This document shows, one piece after another, positions 33,893 to 41,641 of a stretch of 64,000 bases of DNA. Under the pieces are notes generated by a model, which was not told where the DNA came from, did not search any database, and saw nothing but the letters and a program-made list of their open reading frames with translations. The first letter of the stretch is position 1. Every line of letters starts with the position of its first letter. Location: positions 372,001 to 436,000 of the forward strand of contig NZ_JABBKX010000002.1 of assembly GCF_012927745.1 (NCBI RefSeq), written 5' to 3'. This DNA is from Neoroseomonas marina. GTDB taxonomy: Bacteria > Pseudomonadota > Alphaproteobacteria > Acetobacterales > Acetobacteraceae. A program made the position numbers and the translations under genes.

Positions 33893-34176
33893 CGCGTGTC
33901 CCGTCGGATCAGTTTACGATGCCCGCGCCTATCTACTTGCAATCATACATGGGTTGTCCCCGATTTGAACCTGTTAAGCGGCCCATCATGGGTTAGGGTC
34001 AGCCGGGCGGCATGCGAGTTCGGTAGAAGCGGCTCCGTGCCCCCGAACCCCCTCCCTTTTCTGGTCACCTGGCGCCGCCCGCGGCGGTCAGTCCCCAGGT
34101 GTCAAGGAAGGTTGAGGGGGGGCTCCGGGGGGAGAAGTTCCCTTCTCCCCCCGCACTTTGCTGCGCGGGGGAACGG
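33893..34176. other. Intergenic region with nested hairpins, no gene
   Basis: The stretch 33960–34000 (GATTTGAACCTGTTAAGCGG) looks like a mobile-element or tRNA remnant but does not fold as a tRNA. Beyond it, CACCTGG…CCAGGTG brackets a GC-rich loop (34069–34102), and 34127–34152 is a perfect 11-bp hairpin. This is the right boundary of the insertion. Confidence 0.4.
34127..34152. repeat. Perfect hairpin of the GGGGAGAAG/CTTCTCCCC type
   Basis: GGGGGGAGAAG and CTTCTCCCCCC pair perfectly around TTCC. Its core is the same as the grpE hairpin at 38736–38757, so this is a repeated element. Confidence 0.6.
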
Positions 34177-34809
34177 ATGCTGAAGCTCTGGGGCCGGGTA
34201 AACTCGGTCAACGTCAAGAAGGTGCTGTGGATGCTCGACGAGCTCGGGCTTCCCTATGACCGCGTCGATGCCGGCATGGAGCATGGCGTGGTCGACACGC
34301 CGGCCTATCGCGCGATGAATCCCAACAGCCGCGTGCCGACCATCGAGGATGGCGGCGTCGTGCTGTGGGAATCGAATTCGATCCTGCGCTACCTCGCGAT
34401 GAAGCACGGCAGCGCCCTCTACCCCGCCGATCCGGCGGCGCGCGCGAGTGCCGACCGCTGGATGGACTGGCAGCTCTCCACGCTCTCGCCGGCCGAGCGC
34501 AACCTCTTCTGGGGCCTGGTGCGCACGCCCGCCGACAAGCGCGACATGAATGCGGTGATGGCCGCGGCGAAGGCGGCGGGCGACTGCTGGGCGATGCTCG
34601 ACGCGCATGTCGCGCGGAACGGTGGCCCCTACATCGACGGCGCGGCGATGACGGTCGCGGACATCGTGCTCGGCTGCTACGCGCGGCGCTGGTTCGGCGA
34701 GGAAGTGCGCGTCGAGGGCATGCCGCACTTCCCCGCCCTCGCGGCCTGGTATGCCAAGGTGGGCGAGCGCCCCGGCTTCCAGCGCCGGGTCGCCGTGCCG
34801 ATGACATGA
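34177..34809 (+). CDS. Glutathione S-transferase family protein
   Basis: A 210-residue GST. The N-terminal thioredoxin-like domain is clear: MLKLWGRVNSVNVKKVLWML with the Ser/Val cis-Pro region NPNSRVPTIED and LWESNSILRYLAMK, which binds glutathione. The C-terminal helical domain ends with DIVLGCYARRWFGE. It acts in the cytoplasm on glutathione conjugation or thiol exchange. GGGGGAACGG precedes the ATG. The stop overlaps the next start (ATGA), so the two proteins are coupled. Confidence 0.92.
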   Translation: MLKLWGRVNSVNVKKVLWMLDELGLPYDRVDAGMEHGVVDTPAYRAMNPNSRVPTIEDGGVVLWESNSILRYLAMKHGSALYPADPAARASADRWMDWQLSTLSPAERNLFWGLVRTPADKRDMNAVMAAAKAAGDCWAMLDAHVARNGGPYIDGAAMTVADIVLGCYARRWFGEEVRVEGMPHFPALAAWYAKVGERPGFQRRVAVPMT

Positions 34810-35249
34810 GCGACCCGCCGGACGACCACGACGCCTATCTGCGGGCCTACTACGAGTCCAATCGCGCGGAGCGCGAGCGCCTCGCCGCCAGGCTCGACCG
34901 AACGCCCTTCGGGGAGAGGCTGGCGTCGCGGCTCTGGCGTGAGCTCAGCTGGTGCCGGGACGGCGAAGGCCTGATCCACGCCCACCACCGCGACTATTGC
35001 GGCCATGGCCTGATCCGCACCGCGACCGGCGTGATGCTGTGCGAGATCCAGGACGGGCACCAGCCGGGGCCGCCGATCGCCCAATGGCCGGACCGCGATG
35101 CGTTCGTCGCCTTCTTCGCGCGCCAGTCCGACTGGACCTGCTCCGGCTGGGAACCGGCCGAGCCGGTCTTCTACACGGACGACCCGTGGGCGCGGTCGAA
35201 CCAACGGCTGACGCGCGCGATCATCGAGGGGTTCCTGCCCTTCTGGTAG
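34806..35249 (+). CDS. Small acidic protein coupled to the GST
   Basis: A 147-residue protein whose ATG overlaps the GST stop by 4 nt. The sequence is rich in charged residues and His (SWCRDGEGLIHAHHRDYCGH) with a late tail (DDPWARSNQRLTRAIIEGFL). It has no signal or membrane segment. I do not recognise a family. Cys–His pairs (WCRDG, HAHHRDYCGHG, MLCEIQDGH) suggest metal binding. It is convergent with the permease gene at 35280. Confidence 0.72.
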   Translation: MSDPPDDHDAYLRAYYESNRAERERLAARLDRTPFGERLASRLWRELSWCRDGEGLIHAHHRDYCGHGLIRTATGVMLCEIQDGHQPGPPIAQWPDRDAFVAFFARQSDWTCSGWEPAEPVFYTDDPWARSNQRLTRAIIEGFLPFW

Positions 35250-35272
35250 TGAGGTCCGCAGCCCGGAATGCG

Positions 35273-35290
35273 AAGGGCGTCAGCCCTTCA
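35273..35290. terminator. Hairpin between convergent genes
   Basis: GAAGGGC and GCCCTTC pair around GTCA, which includes the stop of the minus-strand permease. It may terminate both directions. Confidence 0.4.
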
Positions 35291-36191
35291 CGTCCATCGC
35301 CTGCCGCAGCCCGTCGCTCAGCAGGTTGAAGCAGATGCTCGTCACGAAGATGCACGCCCCCGGCAGCACCGCGACCCAGGGCTGCACGTAGATCGCCGTG
35401 CGCAGCGTGTTCAGCATCAGCCCCCATTCCGGCTCCGGCGGCTTGGTGCCGAGACCCAGGAACGACAGCCCCGACGCCAGGATCATGCACACGCTGATCA
35501 ACGAGGTCGCATAGACGAAGATCGGCCCCAGCACGTTCCCCAGCACATGCACCCGCACGATGGTGAAGGCGCTCGCCCCCGACGCCCGGGCCGCATCCAC
35601 GAAGTCGAGGTTCCGCACGCCCGTCGTAACACTCTCCGCCACGCGGATGATCGGTGGGATGAACACCAGCGTCAGCGCCAGGATCGCGTTCACGATGCCG
35701 GCCCCGAGCGCGCCCGAGATCGCCACCGCCAGCAGCACGGATGGGAAGGCGTAGAAGATGTCGGTGGTCCGCATGATCGCCATGTTGACCTTCCCGCCCG
35801 CGAAGCCCGCGAGCACGCCGAGGAACGTCCCGATCACGAAGGCGAGCAGCACCGGCGTGATCCCCATGAACCAGGACAGCCGCCCGCCGTAGAGCAGTCG
35901 CGTCAGCATGTCGCGGCCGAGCTCGTCGGTGCCGAGCGGATAGTTCGTCGTCCCGATTGCCCGCAGCCGGCGGATCATCGACCCCTGGTAGGGATCTTGC
36001 GGCGCGATCAGCGGCGCGAAGACGATGGCGAGGAACATCACCAGCAGCACCGCCGCACAGGCGATGGTCAGCGGATCGCGCCGCAGCCGCTTCCACACGC
36101 CGGCCCAATAGCCCTGGCTCTTCGCGACGGACTGCTTCGCCTGGACCGCCAGCTCGGCCTCGGCGGCGGAGGGTGTCGTGGACATGCTCAT
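35280..36191 (-). CDS. Peptide/nickel-type ABC transporter permease (DppC-like)
   Basis: A 303-residue inner-membrane permease with six predicted helices. The N-terminal OppC segment (WKRLRRDPLTIACAAVLLVM), the GTDELGRDMLTRLLYGGRLS start of the core and the coupling-loop motif EAARASGAS-like DAARASGASAFTIVRVHVL are present. The C-terminal end (LSDGLRQAMD) is standard. It follows the DppB-like gene by a 40-nt gap (permease 1 stop at 36232). No ATPase or substrate-binding protein gene is adjacent. Confidence 0.92.
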   Translation of the reverse strand: MSMSTTPSAAEAELAVQAKQSVAKSQGYWAGVWKRLRRDPLTIACAAVLLVMFLAIVFAPLIAPQDPYQGSMIRRLRAIGTTNYPLGTDELGRDMLTRLLYGGRLSWFMGITPVLLAFVIGTFLGVLAGFAGGKVNMAIMRTTDIFYAFPSVLLAVAISGALGAGIVNAILALTLVFIPPIIRVAESVTTGVRNLDFVDAARASGASAFTIVRVHVLGNVLGPIFVYATSLISVCMILASGLSFLGLGTKPPEPEWGLMLNTLRTAIYVQPWVAVLPGACIFVTSICFNLLSDGLRQAMDVKG

Positions 36192-36231
36192 CGACCGTCT
36201 CTCCTCACGCCCCGCTTGATCCGTCGCGCGG

Positions 36232-37185
36232 TCATGCGCGCTTGATCCTGGGATCGAGCGCCGTCTGCACCAGGTCCACCGCCAGGTTCAGCGCCACGAA
36301 GAACATCGCGAGCACGAGGATCGTCCCCTGCAGCACCGGCAGGTCGCGCTGGAAGATCGCGTTGTTCAGCAGCAGCCCGGTGCCGGGCCAGGAGAACACC
36401 GTCTCCACCAGGATCGACCCGCCCATCAGGTAGCCGAGCTGCAGCCCCATGACCGCGAGCGCGTTCGGCGCCGCGTTCTTCACGACATGCAGGAAGATCC
36501 CCCCGCGCGTGAGGCCCTTGCCCCGCAGCGCAGTGACGAATTCCTGGTTCATGATCTCGGCGATGATGCCGCGCACCGTGCGCGTGACGATGCCCATCGG
36601 GATGACGGCGAGGGTCACCGCCGGCAGCACCAGGTGCTTCACATGCTCCCAGTCCCAGGCCCAGTCGCCCGACCCGCCCGGCCCCGCGCCCATCGCGGGC
36701 AGCCAGTTCAGCTGCACCGAGAAGATCACCACCAGTACCATGCCGAGCCAGTAATGCGGCACCGACACGCCCGCGACCGCGACCGATACCGCCGCGCGGT
36801 CGACGAAGGACCCGCGGAAGGTCCCCGCCAGCCCGCCCAGCACGCAGCCCAGCGTGAAGCCGATGAGCGACGCCGCGATCGCCAGCATCAGCGTGTTCTG
36901 GATCGCCCCCGACAGGTCGGACCACACGCTGCGCCCGGTCGCCAGCGACCGTCCCAGATCCCCCTGCGCCACCTTGGACAGCCAGATCCCGAACTGCACC
37001 GGCAACGGCTTGTCGAGCCCGTAGTCGCGCCGCACCTGTTCCACCACGTCGCCTGGCGCATCCGCCGGCACGATGGCGTTGATCGGATCGCCCGGCGCGA
37101 TCTGCACCAGCATGAAGCAGACGAACCCGACCGCGAGAGCGATCGGGATCGCGTAGATGATCCGGCGGATCAGGTAGAACAGCAT
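36232..37185 (-). CDS. Peptide/nickel-type ABC transporter permease (DppB-like)
   Basis: A 317-residue inner-membrane permease. The start MLFYLIRRIIYAIPIALAVG is typical, followed by MLVQIAPGDPINAI, the PHYWLGMVLVVIFS helix, and the EAA coupling loop EFVTALRGKGLTRGGIFLHV. The ending DPRIKRA is also typical. Together with the DppC-like protein it would form the channel of a dipeptide or nickel importer. It is divergent from the racemase gene at 37348. I see no DppD/DppF or DppA in the window. Confidence 0.92.
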   Translation of the reverse strand: MLFYLIRRIIYAIPIALAVGFVCFMLVQIAPGDPINAIVPADAPGDVVEQVRRDYGLDKPLPVQFGIWLSKVAQGDLGRSLATGRSVWSDLSGAIQNTLMLAIAASLIGFTLGCVLGGLAGTFRGSFVDRAAVSVAVAGVSVPHYWLGMVLVVIFSVQLNWLPAMGAGPGGSGDWAWDWEHVKHLVLPAVTLAVIPMGIVTRTVRGIIAEIMNQEFVTALRGKGLTRGGIFLHVVKNAAPNALAVMGLQLGYLMGGSILVETVFSWPGTGLLLNNAIFQRDLPVLQGTILVLAMFFVALNLAVDLVQTALDPRIKRA

Positions 37186-37347
37186 GCGGTCATCCCATGG
37201 GACTGCCGGGATGCAGCAAGGGTCGTGCCACCTCCCCCCGGGGGGCGACGGCGCCCCGCATCGGCCCAGCCCTGCCCAGAGCTGCGCCATCCTGCCCGCC
37301 GTGCGGGCGGGGTTGCGCCCTGCCTGCCCGCGTGCTGATCGATCCGG

Positions 37348-38094
37348 ATGCGCCTGCTGCTGCTGAACGGGAACACCGATCCCGCCATCACCGACCTGGT
37401 CGCCACCCGCGCCGCCGAGGCCCTGCCCCGCCTCGGCCTGCCGCCCGCCGAGCTGGTGCCGGCCACGGCGCCCTTCGGCGCCCGCTACATCGCGACGCGC
37501 GCCGCCGTCGCCATCGCCGGCCACGCCGTCCTCGCCGCGCTGGCCGAGCAGATCGGCCCCGACAATCCCCGCGGCTTCGACGCCGCCATCATCGCCTGCT
37601 TCGGCGAACCGGGCATCGAGGCCGCGCGCGAGCTGCTGCCGATCCCGGTCCACGGCATGGCGGATGCCTCGCTGGCCGCCGCCTTCGCCATCGCCCCGCG
37701 CATCGCGCTGCTGACCGGCGGCGCCGCCTGGATCCCGATGCTCGAGGAATTCGCCCTCATCCGCGGCCACGGGCCCGACCGCGTTCTGGTGCGCGGGGTC
37801 GCCCCCACCGGGGACATGATCGCCCGCGACCCCGAAGGCGCCGTCGCCCTCCTCGCCGGGGCCGCGACCCAGGCCGCTGCCGACGGCGCCGGCGCGGTGG
37901 TCTTGGGCGGCGCGGGTCTCGCGGGCCTCGCGCAGCGCGTGGCGCCGCTCGTGCGGGTCCCGGTGCTCGACAGCCTCGACTGCGCGCTGGTCGCCGCGCT
38001 GGGCACCCCGCCAGCCGTGCCGCAACGGGTGCCCCAGGCGCCGCAACAGGGCCTTTCCCCGGCGCTCGCACGGCTCATGGCCGGCCCGGCCTGA
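37348..38094 (+). CDS. Asp/Glu/hydantoin racemase family protein, one catalytic Cys missing
   Basis: A 248-residue protein of the hydantoin/allantoin racemase group (NGNTDPAITDLVATRAAEAL). The first active-site cysteine is present in AAIIACFGEPG (about residue 91). At the second site the usual 'GCAG' reads VVLGGAGLAGLAQ, so Cys is replaced by Gly. Racemisation by a two-cysteine, two-base mechanism should therefore be lost or altered. The N-terminal NGNT and the HGMADASL segment are normal. It is divergent from the permease pair, which might import its substrate. Confidence 0.85.
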   Translation: MRLLLLNGNTDPAITDLVATRAAEALPRLGLPPAELVPATAPFGARYIATRAAVAIAGHAVLAALAEQIGPDNPRGFDAAIIACFGEPGIEAARELLPIPVHGMADASLAAAFAIAPRIALLTGGAAWIPMLEEFALIRGHGPDRVLVRGVAPTGDMIARDPEGAVALLAGAATQAAADGAGAVVLGGAGLAGLAQRVAPLVRVPVLDSLDCALVAALGTPPAVPQRVPQAPQQGLSPALARLMAGPA

Positions 38095-38186
38095 CCCGCG
38101 GCTTGCCCCTGGCCCCCGGGCCGCCTAGGTGAAGGGCAACCCGGCGGCCGCCTGGCCGCCCCCCGTAGTACGAGACGCCATTCAGA

Positions 38187-38726
38187 ATGACCGACAAGCC
38201 GGAACCGCAGCCCGAAGAGGCCGCCATCACCCCCGAAACCGCCCCCGAACCGACCCCGGAGGAGCGGATCGCCGCGCTCGAAGCCGAGGTCGCGACGCTG
38301 AAGGACAAGTGGCTGCGCGCCGAGGCCGAGATGCAGAACCTGCGCGCCCGCACGGCGCGCGAGGTGCAGGAAGCCCGCGCCTACGCCACCCAGAAATTCG
38401 CCCGCGACGTCGTCGAGGCGGCCGAGAACCTGCGCCGCGGCATCGAGGCCCTGCCCGGGAAGCAGGCCAACGAGCCCGAGGTGCTCACCAAGATCCGCGA
38501 CGGCATCGAAGGGGTGGAACGTTCCTTCCTCGGGATCCTCGAGCGGAACGGCGTGAAGTCCGAAAACCCGACCGGCAAGCCCTTCGACCCCGAGATGCAC
38601 CAGGCGATGGCCGAACAGCCGGCACCCGAGGGCACGCTGTCCGGCACCGTGACGGCGTGCTGGACCCCGGCCTGGACGCTGAACGGGCGGCTGCTCAAGC
38701 CGGCGATGGTCGTCGTCGCCAAATGA
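38187..38726 (+). CDS. grpE: Nucleotide exchange factor for DnaK
   Basis: Cytoplasmic co-chaperone that releases ADP from DnaK. The 179-residue protein has a disordered proline/glutamate-rich start, a long coiled coil (ERIAALEAEVATLKDKWLRA, EAEMQNLRARTAREVQEARA) and the beta domain ending LLKPAMVVVAK. The segment before it (GTVTACWTPAWTLNGR) is a little unusual, but the family is certain. A hrcA gene, often adjacent, is not here. GrpE converges on the MoxR/Bat operon. Confidence 0.96.
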   Translation: MTDKPEPQPEEAAITPETAPEPTPEERIAALEAEVATLKDKWLRAEAEMQNLRARTAREVQEARAYATQKFARDVVEAAENLRRGIEALPGKQANEPEVLTKIRDGIEGVERSFLGILERNGVKSENPTGKPFDPEMHQAMAEQPAPEGTLSGTVTACWTPAWTLNGRLLKPAMVVVAK

Positions 38727-38735
38727 AAGGACGCG

Positions 38736-38757
38736 GGGGAGAAGGACACTTCTCCCC
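38736..38757 (+). terminator. Terminator-like hairpin after grpE
   Basis: GGGGAGAAG and CTTCTCCCC form a perfect 9-bp stem with a GACA loop, 9 nt past the grpE stop and 33 nt from the end of batD on the other strand. It is the same core as the hairpin at 34127–34152. Confidence 0.6.
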
Positions 38758-38789
38758 TCGGCTTGCCGCGCAGGATCCTGTCGGCGGCG

Positions 38790-40118
38790 TCATCGCACCC
38801 AGCGTGGTTGGGACATGCGCGGCGCGGGACGCGGTGCGGCCGCCGGATTGAGCGCGGGCAACGCCGGCGTGGACACCTGTCCAGCCCGGTTGCGCAGGGC
38901 GCGTTCCGTTCGGCGGGCGGCATCGAGCAGCGCAGAGCCGGTCCAACGTGAATCTCGCGCGCCGAAGGCGCGATCCTCCAGGGCCTGCGCTTCGCGCGCG
39001 AGCGCGGGCACCCCGGCCTGCCGCGCCAGGGCAGCGATGGTCCGCTCTCCGCCGGGCGGGCGCACGGCATCGCTCCAGCGATACAGGGCGCGCACAGCCG
39101 CCTGGGCGTCGCCGCTCCGGCAGGCGCGCGCCAGCGCCGTGATCGGAGGTGCTTCGCAGCGATGCGGCCCCGAGCGGCGTCGCCAACCCCAGGCGATCCC
39201 CCCGACGATCAGCAAGCCCATTCCGGCGGCACCGAGCAGCGCAGCCCACCGGCCGGCCGTCGTTCCCGTCTCCGTGCCCGGCGCGTCCGCCGGCAGCACG
39301 TCGAGCCTTACGGCATCGGCCCTCACCTCCCGCGATCGGCCGCTGCGCGGATCGAACCACGTCACGGCGAAGCCCGGCAGTTCGAGGGGCCCCGCGCGCT
39401 CCGGCACGAAGGCGACGCGCTCGCTGCGGGACGCGTGGAAGATGCCGCGCTCGCTGCGGTCCTGGAGGACGGGCGGGTCGGGATAGACGCGCACGCCTTC
39501 CGGGCTGCCCCAGGCACCGGCCGGCAGCAGCATCGACGTGGTGTCGTCCGCCTGCATGCGCAGCGTCCGCACCACGGCCTGGCCTGCGCGAAGCTGGCCC
39601 ACGTCGCCCTCGATCGCCGCCGTCATGCGGAAGGACGGCGCGACGACAAGCCGCGTCACGTCCGATACCCCGGGCGGCAGTCGCGCGGTGATCCGGCTTT
39701 CCGTCGTGGTGGCGTGCGCCTCCACCGGCTGGCCGTTCGGACCGCCGACGCGCAGCGCCATCGCGACGGGCGCGATGACGAGTGGACCGGCCTCCGCGGC
39801 GAAGACCGAATAGGTGTGCTGCAACGCCACGTAGTCCTTGCCATCCACGCGATCCACGCCAGGCACGGTGCCGCCCTCGGGCAGCAGGATCATCCGGCCC
39901 TGCGTGGCGGCAAGATCGGGCCAGGACGGCGGGTCCGCGAAGCGCAGGGGGGTCAGCGCGGTCAGCGTCACCGCGATGCGCTGGCCCACCCAGACCGGCC
40001 CGGCAGGTGCGACGGCGAGGCGCAGCACGAGGGGAGGCCCGTCGTGAGCCGGATCGGGCGCCTGCGCCCGAAGCGGTGTCGCGAGGAGCATCAGCGCCAG
40101 GGTGGGACGCCACCTCAT
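38790..40118 (-). CDS. BatD-like protein
   Basis: A 442-residue protein with a signal peptide (TLALMLLATPLRAQ), beta-rich Ig-like domains (APAGPVWVGQRIAVTLTALT), a C-terminal membrane helix near 300 (AALLGAAGMGLLIVGGIAWG) and a cytoplasmic tail. This is the BatD architecture, in which the exported domain sits next to BatA/BatB in the membrane. It is last in the eight-gene operon and overlaps the BatB/C gene by 4 nt. Its function in general is unknown; Bat proteins have been linked to stress tolerance in Bacteroides and Leptospira. Confidence 0.85.
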   Translation of the reverse strand: MRWRPTLALMLLATPLRAQAPDPAHDGPPLVLRLAVAPAGPVWVGQRIAVTLTALTPLRFADPPSWPDLAATQGRMILLPEGGTVPGVDRVDGKDYVALQHTYSVFAAEAGPLVIAPVAMALRVGGPNGQPVEAHATTTESRITARLPPGVSDVTRLVVAPSFRMTAAIEGDVGQLRAGQAVVRTLRMQADDTTSMLLPAGAWGSPEGVRVYPDPPVLQDRSERGIFHASRSERVAFVPERAGPLELPGFAVTWFDPRSGRSREVRADAVRLDVLPADAPGTETGTTAGRWAALLGAAGMGLLIVGGIAWGWRRRSGPHRCEAPPITALARACRSGDAQAAVRALYRWSDAVRPPGGERTIAALARQAGVPALAREAQALEDRAFGARDSRWTGSALLDAARRTERALRNRAGQVSTPALPALNPAAAPRPAPRMSQPRWVR

Positions 40119-41641
40119 CGCGCCGCCTCCGCCTGGCGCGCGAAGCGCTGACGCAGGAAATCGGCCGGCGTGCCGCCCACGCGGCGCATCCACATCTGTT
40201 GGATCTGGTCGTCCGACAGGCCTTGCTGCGGACCTTGCGGCGGCTCCTCGCCCTGCTGCTGGTCCTGCTGCGGCGTCTGGTCCGCGACAATCTGGCTCGG
40301 GTCGGGCGGGTGCGTCTCGGGCTCGTCGGTCTGGTTGGCGGCGCGCTGCGCCTCGGCCTCCTGCTGCTGGCGGCGGAAGGCCTCGGCGACGGCGCGATTC
40401 TGCTCCGCCTCCTGAAAGTCCGGGCGAAGCCGCAACGCCCTGTCATAGGCCGGGATGGCTTCGTTCCAGCCCTGCGGGCGCATCATCAGCGCATTGCCGC
40501 GGTTGTAGGCGGCGACCGCGCCGGGCGCCTGGGCGAAGGCGGCCGCGGCCCCGTCGTAGTCGCCCGCGGCGAACAGCGCCGCGCCGCGGCGCATCGGGTC
40601 GGTGAACAGCGCCGCCGCACGCGCCGGCTCGCCGCGGTCGAGCAGCATCTGCGCCCGCTGGTCCGGGGTGAGCCACAGTCGCCAGAACCAGTCGGCGCCG
40701 CCATCCGCCGCCTGCGCCGGACGTCCGGCCAGCAGCATCGCGACCAGCATCGCCGCGAGGAAGCCCCGGCGCGCGAAGACCGCCGCGACGGGGACCAGCA
40801 ACAGCGCCAGCCACGGCCCGGCATCGCGCCATCGCATGGTCGGATCGTCGGAGGGTGCCAGCGCGAAATGGCGCTGCGCGCGCGCCGCGATCGCAATCAC
40901 ATCCGCGGTGTCCGGCGTGGGCGCGACGACCGCGGCACCGGGCGCGCCGTCGAACGGCCCGCCACCGGTGGCAAGCAGCAGCACGCCGTGGCGCGTCGCC
41001 CGTGCCGCGGCGGCGAAGGCTGCCGCCTCCGTCGCCGGCACCGAAGGTGTGACGAAGACCACCGTCCCCGCGCCCGGTTCGGCGTCGAGCATGCCGGTGG
41101 CCACGCCGAGGGCCGCCGCGGCGGCCGCGCCGTCCCGCGGCATCACATCCGGTGTCAGCGCGGCGAGGTAGGTCTCCATCAGCCTGGCATCGTCGGTCGG
41201 CGGCAGCACGCGGTGCGCCGTGCCGGCATAGGCGACGAGGCCGGTCCGCGCCCCCGCCCGCAGCGCCACCAGGTCGCGGATCCTGCGCTTGCCGGCATCG
41301 AGGACGGGGTTCGCCGCGCGCGAAAGATCGAGCGCCACGACCATCGTCGCGCGGTCGGTGACGAAGGGGTTCGGTTCGCGCTGCCAGCTCGGTCCTGCCA
41401 GCGCCAGCGCGGCCAGCGGAAACAGCAGCGCCGCCAGCACGGCCGGGCGGAGGCGCGCGCGCGGGCCCTCGGTGACCAGCAGCGCGGCCAACAGATGGGG
41501 GGCCACCACGCCGCGCCAGCCGCCCGCTTCCTGCCGCCGCGCGCGGTCCAGCAGCAATGCCGCGGGCCCGGCCAGCGCCAGCAGCAGCCACCAGGGCCGC
41601 AGGACGTGGAAGGCCCCCAGAAAGTCCGCCCATGCGCTCAT
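40115..41641 (-). CDS. BatB/BatC fusion: vWA and TPR domains
   Basis: A 508-residue protein that joins a membrane-anchored vWA domain (helices near 15 and 60; vWA at ~90–270) with a TPR region (NRGNALMMRPQGWNEAIPAY) and a Gln-rich tail (DQQQGEEPPQGPQQGLSD). The vWA metal site is degenerate: the expected DxSxS is ALDLSRAANP. TPR and vWA are usually separate genes (batB, batC), so the fusion is worth noting. It overlaps the BatA and BatD genes by 4 nt each. Confidence 0.88.
   Translation of the reverse strand: MSAWADFLGAFHVLRPWWLLLALAGPAALLLDRARRQEAGGWRGVVAPHLLAALLVTEGPRARLRPAVLAALLFPLAALALAGPSWQREPNPFVTDRATMVVALDLSRAANPVLDAGKRRIRDLVALRAGARTGLVAYAGTAHRVLPPTDDARLMETYLAALTPDVMPRDGAAAAAALGVATGMLDAEPGAGTVVFVTPSVPATEAAAFAAAARATRHGVLLLATGGGPFDGAPGAAVVAPTPDTADVIAIAARAQRHFALAPSDDPTMRWRDAGPWLALLLVPVAAVFARRGFLAAMLVAMLLAGRPAQAADGGADWFWRLWLTPDQRAQMLLDRGEPARAAALFTDPMRRGAALFAAGDYDGAAAAFAQAPGAVAAYNRGNALMMRPQGWNEAIPAYDRALRLRPDFQEAEQNRAVAEAFRRQQQEAEAQRAANQTDEPETHPPDPSQIVADQTPQQDQQQGEEPPQGPQQGLSDDQIQQMWMRRVGGTPADFLRQRFARQAEAAR

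Noticed and set aside
33955-34000. Possible tRNA on the minus strand (GGTTCAAATC-like loop)
   Set aside because: The five bases on either side of the loop do not pair and no acceptor stem or anticodon arm can be formed.
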